This document shows positions 8,005 to 15,944 of a stretch of DNA of 64,000 nucleotides, in pieces. The translations under genes were made by a program, and so were the position numbers. The notes below the pieces were generated by a model that saw only the letters and a list, made by a program, of their open reading frames with translations, was not told where the DNA came from and made no database searches. How positions within the stretch are numbered: the first letter of the stretch is position 1; every line of letters begins with the position of its first letter. This DNA comes from Paenibacillus sp. CAA11 (GTDB taxonomy: Bacteria; Bacillota; Bacilli; Paenibacillales; Paenibacillaceae): contig NZ_CP028922.1 of assembly GCF_003060825.1 (NCBI RefSeq), positions 1,980,501-2,044,500 on the forward strand. Direction: 5' to 3'.

Positions 8005-10482
8005 ATGAACTTACCCATAGAAGCATGTCTGCCAGAGCTGAAGACCGTGCTCGGGCAGGGAAGAAATGCCGTGCTGCTGGCTGAGCCCGGAGCAGGGAAA
8101 ACAACGAGGACCCCGCTAGCGCTTTTGCAGGAGCCTTGGATGGAGGGAAAGAACATCCTATTGCTGGAGCCGAGAAGACTTGCAGCCCGCTCGGCAGCCG
8201 CCTTTATGGCTAGACAGCTTGGAGAAGCTCTCGGTGAAACCGTCGGCTACCGGATTCGGCAGGAGAGTGTGACAAGCAAGAAGACCCGAATCACGGTGGT
8301 CACCGAAGGCATATTGACCCGTATGCTGCAGAGTGATCCGGCTCTCTTGGATACAGGGCTCATTATCTTTGATGAATTCCATGAGCGGAGCCTGCACGCT
8401 GATTTGGGACTTGCCTTAAGCCGGCAGAGCCAGGAGCTGCTGCGGGAAGATTTAAGGCTGCTAGTCATGTCAGCCACACTGCACGCCGATCCTGTGTCAG
8501 AGCTGCTGGGAGGAGCGGCGGTGATTCGAAGCGAGGGGCGGGCTTTCCCGGTGGAGACCCGATATTTGCAAGCTCACAGTACGCTGCCGATGGACGAGCT
8601 GATGGGCCGAACGATTCAAGCAGCTCTTCAGGAACATGAAGGAAATATTCTTGCTTTTCTACCGGGAGTCAAAGAAATTCATCGTACGGAGCAGTTCCTT
8701 AGAGGAGCGATTTCTGCGGAAGTTCTGATTGCCCCATTATACGGCAGTCTCTCTCAGGAGGAGCAGCGCAAGGCTATTGCAGCTCCTGGAGCTGGCAAGC
8801 GCAAAGTGGTTTTGGCGACCTCCATCGCCGAATCCAGCCTGACCGTGGAGGGGGTCACAGTGGTGATTGATGCCGGCCTCCGCCGGACCCAGCTGTTCTC
8901 GCCGCGAACCGGCATGGGCCGCCTGGTTACCGTCCGGGCGGCGAAGGATTCTGCAGACCAGCGGCGAGGCCGGGCTGGACGAACGGCGCCCGGCATCTGC
9001 TACCGTCTCTGGACCGAGGCGGAGCACCGGGCTTTGCCGGAAGCAACGCCTCCTGAGATCATGGAGGCGGACCTGGCGCTGCTTGCGCTGGAGCTCGCCG
9101 CCTGGGGAGTGAAATCCCCGGCCGAGCTGGCGTGGATTGACGCGCCGCCGGAAGCAGCGTACAGGCAGGCGGCAGACCTGCTGCAGCGCCTGGAGGCGGT
9201 CGATGCCAGTGGGACGCTCACGCCGGAGGGCCAAGAAATCGCGCGTCTTGGCATACATCCGCGGCTTGGCCGGATGCTGCTTGCGGCAAGGCCCCATGGC
9301 TGCATCCGGCTGGCGTCGCTGCTCGCGGCGCTGTTGGAGGATCCGCGCGTGCTTCGCGCCGCAGACCCGGACGCGCGAAGCCGGCTGGAACAGCTGCGCC
9401 AAGCCGAAGCAGCGCAGCTGCCAAGACAATCAGAGCTTGGCGCGATGCTTGTCCAGGCCAGAGAATGGGCTGGCAGGCTGAGCGCCGCTGGCGAGTCTTT
9501 GCCCAGCGCCGCCAGGGCGGAAGAGCTGTGCGGACTGCTGCTTTCCTACGCTTATCCGGACCGGATCGGCCAGAGGCGTCCGGACGGCCGGTATTTACTG
9601 TCAAACGGAAGAGGGGCGGCCTTCCCAAGGACGGGCACTTCGGCCGCCGGGCCCTATATTGTAGCTGCCGAGTTGGATGATGAAGGCGCCGAGGCGAGGA
9701 TCACTTTGGCCGCACCGCTTGAGGAGGCGCTGCTGGAACAGGAATGGCACAGCCGAATGACAGAGGAGGAACGGGTACAGTGGAACCCGGACACAGAATC
9801 CGTGCAGGCTTGGCAAGCCCAGCGTCTCGGAGCGATTGTGTGGAAGGAGCGGCCCATCGCCCAGCCCTCGCCTGAGGCTGTTCAGCGTGCACTTCTGCAG
9901 GCTGCGGCGGAATCAGGCCTTAGTCTGCTGCCATGGACACCCAAAGCAAGGCAGCTCCAGCAGCGCATCCAGTTCTTATCCCATTACTCGGATGGGTGGC
10001 CAAGTGTATCAGATGAGGCACTGGGGATACAAATCCATGAATGGCTGGGTCCTTATACGACCGGCTTTAAACGGAAGTCCGATTTGCAGAAGCTGAATTT
10101 GTTCACCCTGCTGCAGAACCTGCTTAGCTGGGAACAGCAGCGGGAACTGGAGACAGAGGCCCCTTCCAGCTTTGTTGTACCCAGCGGTTCAAGGATTACG
10201 ATACATTATGGGGAGGGATATGAGCCCCATGCCGCAGTACGGCTTCAAGAGGTGTTTGGGCTGCTCAGCACTCCGCGCCTCGCCTTCGGACATGTACCGC
10301 TGCTTCTGCACTTGCTGTCGCCAGCAGGGCGGCCGGTGCAGGTTACGGCGGATTTAGGAAACTTCTGGAAGAGCACTTATTTTGATGTGAAAAAGGACCT
10401 TAAAGGCCGATATCCTAAGCACTACTGGCCGGATGACCCGATGGAGGCAACGGCAACTCGCCGGGTGCGTCCGGAGAAATAA
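8005..10482 (+). CDS. hrpB: ATP-dependent RNA helicase HrpB
   Basis: This 825-residue DEAH-type helicase has motif I EPGAGKTTRTPLALL, motif II DEFHERS, motif III MSATLH, and motifs V/VI ATSIAESSLT and DQRRGRAGR. A helicase-associated region follows, then the HrpB-specific C-terminal part ending in GRYPKHYWPDDPMEA. The ATG at 8005 has GAGGAG at a 9-bp spacing. An in-frame ATG 45 bp upstream lacks such a site. The cellular role of HrpB is poorly defined; RNA remodelling is inferred from family. GC content is visibly higher in the 8.9-9.6 kb part than in the surroundings. Confidence 0.92.
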   Translation: MNLPIEACLPELKTVLGQGRNAVLLAEPGAGKTTRTPLALLQEPWMEGKNILLLEPRRLAARSAAAFMARQLGEALGETVGYRIRQESVTSKKTRITVVTEGILTRMLQSDPALLDTGLIIFDEFHERSLHADLGLALSRQSQELLREDLRLLVMSATLHADPVSELLGGAAVIRSEGRAFPVETRYLQAHSTLPMDELMGRTIQAALQEHEGNILAFLPGVKEIHRTEQFLRGAISAEVLIAPLYGSLSQEEQRKAIAAPGAGKRKVVLATSIAESSLTVEGVTVVIDAGLRRTQLFSPRTGMGRLVTVRAAKDSADQRRGRAGRTAPGICYRLWTEAEHRALPEATPPEIMEADLALLALELAAWGVKSPAELAWIDAPPEAAYRQAADLLQRLEAVDASGTLTPEGQEIARLGIHPRLGRMLLAARPHGCIRLASLLAALLEDPRVLRAADPDARSRLEQLRQAEAAQLPRQSELGAMLVQAREWAGRLSAAGESLPSAARAEELCGLLLSYAYPDRIGQRRPDGRYLLSNGRGAAFPRTGTSAAGPYIVAAELDDEGAEARITLAAPLEEALLEQEWHSRMTEEERVQWNPDTESVQAWQAQRLGAIVWKERPIAQPSPEAVQRALLQAAAESGLSLLPWTPKARQLQQRIQFLSHYSDGWPSVSDEALGIQIHEWLGPYTTGFKRKSDLQKLNLFTLLQNLLSWEQQRELETEAPSSFVVPSGSRITIHYGEGYEPHAAVRLQEVFGLLSTPRLAFGHVPLLLHLLSPAGRPVQVTADLGNFWKSTYFDVKKDLKGRYPKHYWPDDPMEATATRRVRPEK

Positions 10483-10563
10483 TTCCAGGGCTGCCAGGTT
10501 AGTTCTGCGGATGTGTGGGTAATGAAGTTTGTATACTCTCATATCCGAGGAGGCGAGTGTCGT

Positions 10564-11127
10564 ATGGCTAAGAAGATAGTCGGCGTGTTTGAGACCGAGA
10601 AGGAAGCATCTGCGGCAATTGGCGCGCTTGAGCAGCAAGGCTTTCTCGCAGAAGAAATCTCAATTGTAGCAAGAGACCGCAGAGATCGGGAGGCCATTGA
10701 GAATGAGACCGGTACCAAGGCGCCGGAAGGCATAGCTGCAGGAGCGGCAACCGGCGGAGTGCTCGGCGGAGTGGCCGGGCTGCTTGCAGGTCTAGGCTTG
10801 CTAGCCATTCCAGGCATCGGTCCCATTCTTGCGGCAGGCCCTATTGCTGCCACATTGACTGGTGCGGCTGTTGGAGCTGGTGCGGGAGGCCTTGTCGGCG
10901 GTCTCATTGGACTGGGTATTCCTGAGGAAGAGGCCAAGGAATACGAATCCTATGTTAATGAGGGGAAAATTCTCGTTCTGGTCGATGAGGACCAGCGGAA
11001 TCACCAGGTTTATGATGCTTTTCGCGACAATGCCTCCCTTAATTCCCGCAGATACGATGATCTGGATGCCAGGGACGTAAGGGCCAATGCGGAGCTTGGA
11101 ACAAATGACTTTGATGGCAGGCCTTAA
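10564..11127 (+). CDS. General stress protein, YflT/GSP17M-like with glycine-zipper segment
   Basis: The 187-residue protein starts with a GSP17M/YflT-like fold (KKIVGVFETEKEASAAIGALEQQGF...ISIVARD). A long Gly/Ala-rich hydrophobic stretch follows (about residues 58-120, repeated GGxxGG and GAxxG). A final ILVLVDEDQRNHQVYDAF strand and a charged tail complete it. The glycine-zipper region suggests membrane association or oligomerisation. ATG 10564 is preceded by GAGGAGG. Members are commonly induced by general stress, but no sigma-B promoter was identified with confidence here. Confidence 0.8.
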   Translation: MAKKIVGVFETEKEASAAIGALEQQGFLAEEISIVARDRRDREAIENETGTKAPEGIAAGAATGGVLGGVAGLLAGLGLLAIPGIGPILAAGPIAATLTGAAVGAGAGGLVGGLIGLGIPEEEAKEYESYVNEGKILVLVDEDQRNHQVYDAFRDNASLNSRRYDDLDARDVRANAELGTNDFDGRP

Positions 11128-11159
11128 CCCTTAGAAGATTTATATAGTCATGCTGCAGA

Positions 11160-11207
11160 CCGGATCTTATGAGAAGACGATAGGATCCGGCCTGTTTGTG
11201 CTTTTTT
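11160..11207 (+). terminator. Terminator after stress protein gene
   Basis: CCGGATCTTAT (11160-11170) pairs with ATAGGATCCGG (11180-11190) with one G-T wobble. A T-rich run follows at 11202-11207. Confidence 0.7.
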
Positions 11208-11269
11208 CTATTATAATTATCAATTTATAGCGCAGCGATGAATAGGCTTTAACGAATAGGAGGAGAAGC

Positions 11270-12604
11270 ATGGTGAACAGGCTGATGAAGAGAACATGTA
11301 AGACAGTGGTATGTCTAGCTCTGGCGAGTAGCATGACGGGGGTTGCCGGGCAGGGGCAGGCGCAGGCAGCGCCAGCATTGGCATCGATTTCTAATCCTAT
11401 ATTAGAAATTAAGATACCTGATCAAGCGCCAAAATGGAGTGTGGACATAGACCGGAAGGATATAACCCGTCTGGGTGAAGGGGGAGCCGTATCGGGACAA
11501 GGGATGGTGTTTGCCGTCAAGAAGGGGCGGCTTATTGCGCTGGATGCTGTCTCAGGAACAATAAAGTGGCGTTCTGGCAGCAGCTTGACTCCGAATATCG
11601 TATTTCAAAATGGCCGGTTATACGGGATTGATCAGGACGGCAGAGTTTCTGCATTTAACGTAAATGGGAAGAAATTGTGGACATCCACCAAAAAAGTAGT
11701 TGCCGCAGACAAAATAATCGCTGTCAAGGGGAAAGTATACATACTGCGCGGCATTGATCTTTATGCCCTGAATGGTTCTAACGGAAAGCTGGAATGGGAA
11801 CATCATGATACTGAGGCCGAAGTAGGTCTCGGTGACCTGATGGTAAGCGATGGGGTTGTTCTTCGTACCTATGTTGTTCAAGGCGCACTTAGCGCGGTGC
11901 AGCTTAATGCCTTCGATGCAGCTACCGGGAAGAAGCTCTGGGGGAAATTCCGTTATAATTATCCTTTAGCAGTTAAAGATGGGGCTGTCTATTCTGTGTA
12001 CGAGCAGGACCCTATTGCAGCTTTCGCAGAGAAGACTCCACAGCTCGCGATCAAGGTGTTCAACCTTCGTACCGGGATGGATATAGGTGAGCGATCCTAT
12101 TCGTGGCTTACAGGTTCTGTGAAGGATTTGAGGGCTAATTCGAAGGCCATACTTCAGGGGAATGATCTATTTACGTTCGGCGGCGGAGTTATCGCGAAGT
12201 ACGATTTCAGTCACTATGAGGGCCCGGACGGTAAGCCGGTGCAAAAATGGCTGGGAGCCGGTGAGAACGGCGATATGCCGGTATCTCAGGTGATTGCAAA
12301 CCGGGTGTTTATCTGGAATTCCGGAAATCCCTTTGCTCTGAAAGCAGTTAAGCTGGCCAATGGACAGGGTATCGGCTACCGCTTTGACAATCCGGTATCT
12401 CAAGTAGATATCACCGAGAAGGCGGTATTTGCCGGCCAGACGGACGGAGTCTGGGTGGCTGCGAATCTTCAGACTACTTTGCCTGTGATGAAGGTTCGTA
12501 CCGGTTCAAGAAACTATGGTCCCACCCTTACAGAGAAGGGGATGGCGATTATTCAGACGGAAGACAAACTTTTCGGCGTGAGTCTGCCAAGTGCCATCAA
12601 ATAA
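11270..12604 (+). CDS. Secreted PQQ-like beta-propeller repeat protein
   Basis: This 444-residue protein has a signal peptide (KRTCKTVVCLALASSMTGVAG, cleavage near AQAAPA). Repeated propeller blades of the PQQ_2/BamB type follow, for example LIALDAVSGTIKWRS, RVSAFNVNGKKLWTS, LYALNGSNGKLEWEH and LNAFDAATGKKLWGK. Such W-ending blades form an extracytoplasmic scaffold. No PQQ-enzyme catalytic residues are evident, so a structural or binding role outside the membrane is inferred. AGGAGGAG precedes the ATG and a terminator follows directly. Confidence 0.85.
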   Translation: MVNRLMKRTCKTVVCLALASSMTGVAGQGQAQAAPALASISNPILEIKIPDQAPKWSVDIDRKDITRLGEGGAVSGQGMVFAVKKGRLIALDAVSGTIKWRSGSSLTPNIVFQNGRLYGIDQDGRVSAFNVNGKKLWTSTKKVVAADKIIAVKGKVYILRGIDLYALNGSNGKLEWEHHDTEAEVGLGDLMVSDGVVLRTYVVQGALSAVQLNAFDAATGKKLWGKFRYNYPLAVKDGAVYSVYEQDPIAAFAEKTPQLAIKVFNLRTGMDIGERSYSWLTGSVKDLRANSKAILQGNDLFTFGGGVIAKYDFSHYEGPDGKPVQKWLGAGENGDMPVSQVIANRVFIWNSGNPFALKAVKLANGQGIGYRFDNPVSQVDITEKAVFAGQTDGVWVAANLQTTLPVMKVRTGSRNYGPTLTEKGMAIIQTEDKLFGVSLPSAIK

Positions 12605-12634
12605 TACACTTGCTTGATACAGTTACCCGCGAGA

Positions 12635-12660
12635 GGCAAATCCAAGAGATTTGCCTTTTT
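12635..12660 (+). terminator. Terminator of PQQ-propeller gene
   Basis: GGCAAATC (12635-12642) pairs with GATTTGCC (12648-12655) across a 5-nt loop and is followed by TTTTT. Confidence 0.85.
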
Positions 12661-12702
12661 CTATTTTTATTAGAATAAAGAAGTTCTGCATGATGTGATG
12701 GC

Positions 12703-12732
12703 TTGATTAACTATGGACTTATAGCTTATATT
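12703..12732 (+). promoter_or_regulatory. Candidate promoter of the two-component operon
   Basis: TTGATT (12703-12708), an 18-nt spacer and TATATT (12727-12732) lie 41 bp before the kinase start. Confidence 0.5.
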
Positions 12733-12773
12733 CTGGAGATATGGCTCTTTAGAAATGAGGAGGAACATGCAGC

Positions 12774-13634
12774 ATGACCTATAAGCAGATCAAATGGCTG
12801 ATTCTGATTGTCCCGACCTTGATCGTCGGTTTGTGGGAAGTACTCCGCCATCAATTGTTAATGCCGTATATCTCAATGGACTTAGGCAATTATATAACTC
12901 CATGTATTCTGTTTGTGGTGAGCATTACTCTGCTGAATGGGTGGTTTAAGCAGCTGGAGAGAATGCAGAGAGAACTGCAAGAGGCACGCCTGGCTAAGAT
13001 TCAATTGGAAGCCCGGGACCAGCTTGCTAGAGAACTTCATGATGGAATTGCCCAATCTTTGTTCCTGCTTGCGGTGAAGATTGATAAAGCGGAGCGGCAA
13101 AGCGCTTCCGAGAGCGGTACCGACTGGAATGAGCTGCGTAAGACTGTGCATGAGGTGAATCGGTATGTGAGACAGGCGATTTCGGATCTGCGGGTCCAGC
13201 CCGAATCAATTCTAGAGGCTTCTACATCTATGCAAAGCCGGATTCAGAAGCTTGAACAGGAAATATCAGCCCCTCTTCAGGTGAATTGGAAGCTGCCGGA
13301 CGCTATGCTGACAGCCAAGGAGCAGGTAGAGCTGCTGGCGATGATTAGAGAGGCTGTGATGAATGTTAGGAAGCATGCTGAAGCCACGAAGCTTGTTGTT
13401 AGCGGAGATTTTGGAGCGGCAGATCAGTGGATGGTCAAGATTGAAGATAACGGGAAAGGGATGCTGAAGCATGAGAATGAGGTGGAGGCGGGCAAATTCG
13501 GGCTGACCATCATGCGGGAGCGGGCAAGGGTTATGGGCTGGGAAGTCACGATTCAATCTGAGCCTGGTGATACGGTTGTTTGTATACTAGGAAAGGGGGG
13601 AAGACAACATGAGAACGCGCGTACTTGTCGTTGA
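12774..13634 (+). CDS. Sensor histidine kinase, HisKA_3 (LiaS/DegS type)
   Basis: This 286-residue kinase has two N-terminal membrane segments (WLILIVPTLIVGLW and YITPCILFVVSITLL). A short linker coiled coil leads into the HisKA_3 dimerisation helix with phospho-accepting His in ARELHDGIAQSLFLL. The HATPase domain contains the N-box EAVMNVRKHAEAT and the G-box DNGKGM. The short loop between the TMs resembles intramembrane-sensing kinases responding to envelope stress. Its 3' end overlaps the response-regulator gene by 26 bp, so they form one operon. GAGGAGG lies 9 bp upstream of the ATG. Confidence 0.9.
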   Translation: MTYKQIKWLILIVPTLIVGLWEVLRHQLLMPYISMDLGNYITPCILFVVSITLLNGWFKQLERMQRELQEARLAKIQLEARDQLARELHDGIAQSLFLLAVKIDKAERQSASESGTDWNELRKTVHEVNRYVRQAISDLRVQPESILEASTSMQSRIQKLEQEISAPLQVNWKLPDAMLTAKEQVELLAMIREAVMNVRKHAEATKLVVSGDFGAADQWMVKIEDNGKGMLKHENEVEAGKFGLTIMRERARVMGWEVTIQSEPGDTVVCILGKGGRQHENARTCR

Positions 13635-14250
13635 TGATCATGCGCATGCTAGAGAAGGAATTTGCGATATCCTGTCTGCGGATGAATCTTTTGAGGTGAT
13701 TGGGACGGCTGCAGGAGGGAGAGAAGCGGTAGAGTTAACGGATAAACTGATGCCCGACCTGCTGCTCATGGATATCGGGATGCCCGATATGGATGGACTC
13801 GAGGCTACACGCATTATCAAGCTAAGATTTCCATATGTTAAAATCGTTCTTATTACCGTCTCCGATGACGTTGCCTATTTATTTGAAGCTCTGAAGGCAG
13901 GTGCGCAAGGGTTCCTGCTCAAAAATCTGTCTCCGTCCACCTGGGTTGAATATTTGCGCGCCATTATCAATGACGAGGCGCCATTACCGCGTGAACTGGC
14001 TCTGCAAATTCTGCAGGAATTTCCGGGGGCTCCAAAGGCTGAATATGAGGAAGAACATCCCCTCACCGTGAGAGAACGGGAAATTTTGCAGTGGGTCGCT
14101 TCAGGCTTAACGAATCGCGAGATCGCTATGCAGCTGGAAATCTCGGATCAGACGGTGAAGAATCATTTGAAAAATATTTTGCAAAAGCTGCAGCTGGAGA
14201 ACCGGGTACAGTTGACTAGGTATGCGTTAAAAAGAGGCTGGGTGGAATAG
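13609..14250 (+). CDS. LuxR/NarL-family response regulator
   Basis: This 213-residue regulator has a receiver domain with acidic pocket VVDDH, phospho-acceptor Asp in LLLMDIGMPDMDG and Lys in FLLKN. The C-terminal LuxR-type HTH reads LTVREREILQWVASGLTNREIA ... SDQTVKNHLKNILQKL. It is the partner of the overlapping HisKA_3 kinase. Targets are unknown. LiaR-like members control cell-envelope stress genes. Confidence 0.92.
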   Translation: MRTRVLVVDDHAHAREGICDILSADESFEVIGTAAGGREAVELTDKLMPDLLLMDIGMPDMDGLEATRIIKLRFPYVKIVLITVSDDVAYLFEALKAGAQGFLLKNLSPSTWVEYLRAIINDEAPLPRELALQILQEFPGAPKAEYEEEHPLTVREREILQWVASGLTNREIAMQLEISDQTVKNHLKNILQKLQLENRVQLTRYALKRGWVE

Positions 14251-14362
14251 AAGCAGTTGAAGCAGTTGTGTACTTAGAAGTTAGAACCTGAGCCTTGCAG
14301 GCTTGTTATGAAACTGGCGCTTTGGAAGGAGTTCGGCTTCTTGAACTCGAAGTTATAATCAT

Positions 14363-14459
14363 TATATAGATTGAACTAAAGTTTTACATTGAATTTTCTG
14401 TTATATGGCCTAATACTGCCCTGTCCTATAACGTTCATATCTTTAGTTCATTCTATATA
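14363..14459. repeat. Miniature inverted-repeat element, copy A
   Basis: This 97-bp imperfect palindrome starts TATATAGATTGAACTAAAG (14363-14381) and ends CTTTAGTTCATTCTATATA (14441-14459); the two ends are near-perfect inverted repeats. The whole unit recurs in reverse orientation at 51209-51301 and as a left-truncated copy at 31740-31802. Internal blocks such as CCTAATACTGCCCTGTCCTATAAC correspond (reverse-complemented) to the interior of the other copies. It lies just upstream of thyX and has no coding capacity. Confidence 0.8.
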
Positions 14460-14488
14460 GGTCATTATAAAGGGGGAGTTTAGATACA

Positions 14489-15208
14489 ATGTCAGTCATT
14501 CCTGTACTTAATGAGGGGTATGTGCGGCTCGTAGACCATATGGGTTCCGATCTAACTGTTGTAAATGCCGCTCGCGTATCTTATGCTAAGCAGTCCATGG
14601 AGCTGAGCGAAAGGGATGTGAAGCTGATTCGGTTTCTGGCGCGTGAGGGACATACCTCTCCGTTTCGCCATGCGATCGTACAGTTCGAGATCTATGCACC
14701 GTTAATGGTAGCCCGGCAGTGGTGGAAGTATGTAGTTGGTTCCGCTCACTATGAAGGAACAGGGGACAGTCTTGACGCTTGGAATGAGTCCAGCCGCAGA
14801 TACATAACTGAAGAGCCTGTATTCTACGTGCCTCAAGCAGATCAGTGGCGGTCGAAGCCGGAAAATTCCAAACAGGGCAGCGGGGATGTGATTTCCTGGG
14901 AGCTTGGAGATAAGCACACCGAGGAACTGATGGAATACATAGAGCTGGGCTTGAGCAAATATGAAGCGGCACTGGCCGACGGTATCTGTGCTGAGCAAGC
15001 TCGTCTATTCCTGCCGGCATACGGAATGTATGTACGTTGGTATTGGACAGCTTCAGTTCAATCCGCAGCACATTTTTTGTCGCAAAGGCTGGAGCATGAT
15101 GCCCAGAAGGAAATTCAGGAATATGCAAAGGCGATCCTTGAGCATATCAAACCGCTTTATCCGGTATCGCTGGAACAATTGGTTCAAACGGAAGCGATAG
15201 TGAAATAA
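14489..15208 (+). CDS. thyX: FAD-dependent thymidylate synthase, divergent ThyX
   Basis: The 239-residue protein aligns with ThyX. It shows FLAREGHTSPFRHA, VARQWWKYVVGS, WNESSRRYI and the C-terminal RLFLPAYGMYVRWYWTASVQSAAHFLSQR with AQKEIQEYA. The enzyme makes dTMP from dUMP using methylene-tetrahydrofolate and FAD. The usual RHR of the RHRx7S signature after RQW is replaced by KYV, and there are extra residues before WNESSRRY. AAAGGGGGAG precedes the ATG. The gene is monocistronic with its own terminator. Family assignment is secure; the active-site deviation is discussed in the findings. Confidence 0.88.
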   Translation: MSVIPVLNEGYVRLVDHMGSDLTVVNAARVSYAKQSMELSERDVKLIRFLAREGHTSPFRHAIVQFEIYAPLMVARQWWKYVVGSAHYEGTGDSLDAWNESSRRYITEEPVFYVPQADQWRSKPENSKQGSGDVISWELGDKHTEELMEYIELGLSKYEAALADGICAEQARLFLPAYGMYVRWYWTASVQSAAHFLSQRLEHDAQKEIQEYAKAILEHIKPLYPVSLEQLVQTEAIVK

Positions 15209-15221
15209 CATGGAACAACCC

Positions 15222-15252
15222 GAGCTCGCTGAGACCAGCGGCTCTTTTTTTT
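15222..15252 (+). terminator. thyX terminator
   Basis: GAGCTCGCTG (15222-15231) pairs with CAGCGGCTC (15236-15244) with one bulge and is followed by eight T. Confidence 0.8.
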
Positions 15253-15490
15253 GGCATGAAATCAACCAAACCTGGGAACAGACCGAGGAACACAATAAAC
15301 ACGCACTTTATTTAATGCTTTAAACTAGTACATTAACAAATATATCGACTACCAAAATCATGGTCATTAATTCTATTAATTCAACATATGAAAAATTCAT
15401 AATAAGAAACCAAATTTGTATCTAGCTCCTTCTATTCGACTAGTAACCATCTACGCACTTATATACATATCAACCTAGAAAAAGGGCGAA
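15253..15490. other. AT-rich intergenic region upstream of the RTP homologue
   Basis: No gene is seen. The stretch is AT-rich and contains short sequences reminiscent of the core of Bacillus Ter sites, such as GACTACCAAAATC near 15350 and, on the minus strand near 15517-15530, CACTACCAAATTATA. Neither matches the full B. subtilis Ter consensus convincingly, so they are only candidates for RTP binding. Confidence 0.3.
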
Positions 15491-15519
15491 TTGACCCTGT
15501 TTCGAAATTTTCATATAAT
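15491..15519 (+). promoter_or_regulatory. Sigma-A promoter of the RTP homologue
   Basis: TTGACC (15491-15496), an exact 17-nt spacer and TATAAT (15514-15519) lie 40 bp before the gene. Confidence 0.8.
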
Positions 15520-15558
15520 TTGGTAGTGGTAATTATTTCATGAAAGGGAGGATGCATC

Positions 15559-15921
15559 TTGGCATTTATGATCGCACAACGCGCTTTTCTGAAATTATAT
15601 TTAATTAAAATGGTTGAAGAGCGGGGAGGATACGGCTACCAAATGCTTGAAGAGCTAAAAGCAGAGTTTAGACCTCATGGATATGTGCCTCCGCAAAGTG
15701 AAATATACCGAGCCCTGCATGAGCTGGTTCAAGAAGGCGTACTGTATCGCACCAAGAAGCTTAAGGGCGGTGATCCGAGTGTTGATTTTCAAGAAATTGT
15801 ACTCTACCATTTTACAGATGAAGGACGGGATAAGGCAGAACTTTACCGCAAACAAGTGAAGACCGACTTGGACCGCTGCTTGGGCATTCTCCATAAAGCT
15901 GAGCAGGATAATTATGCGTGA
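15559..15921 (+). CDS. rtp: Replication terminator protein (RTP) homologue
   Basis: This 120-residue winged-helix protein matches the length and sequence of B. subtilis RTP. Shared blocks include QRAFLKLY near the N terminus, SEIYRALHELVQEGVL in the recognition-helix/wing region, EIVLYHFTDEG and a C-terminal dimerisation helix with KQVKTDLDRCLGILHKAEQDN. B. subtilis RTP dimers bind Ter sites and arrest replication forks with polarity by blocking DnaB/DnaC helicase. An alternative reading is a PadR-like regulator, but the C-terminal coiled-coil blocks favour RTP. It is 23 bp upstream of the CLC gene and probably co-transcribed with it. Confidence 0.8.
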   Translation: MAFMIAQRAFLKLYLIKMVEERGGYGYQMLEELKAEFRPHGYVPPQSEIYRALHELVQEGVLYRTKKLKGGDPSVDFQEIVLYHFTDEGRDKAELYRKQVKTDLDRCLGILHKAEQDNYA

Positions 15922-15944
15922 ACTATAGGTGTTAGGAGAGACCA

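Noticed and set aside
15340..15365. RTP Ter site near the rtp homologue
   Set aside because: GACTACCAAAATC matches only the 3' half of the B. subtilis Ter core; too weak to call.
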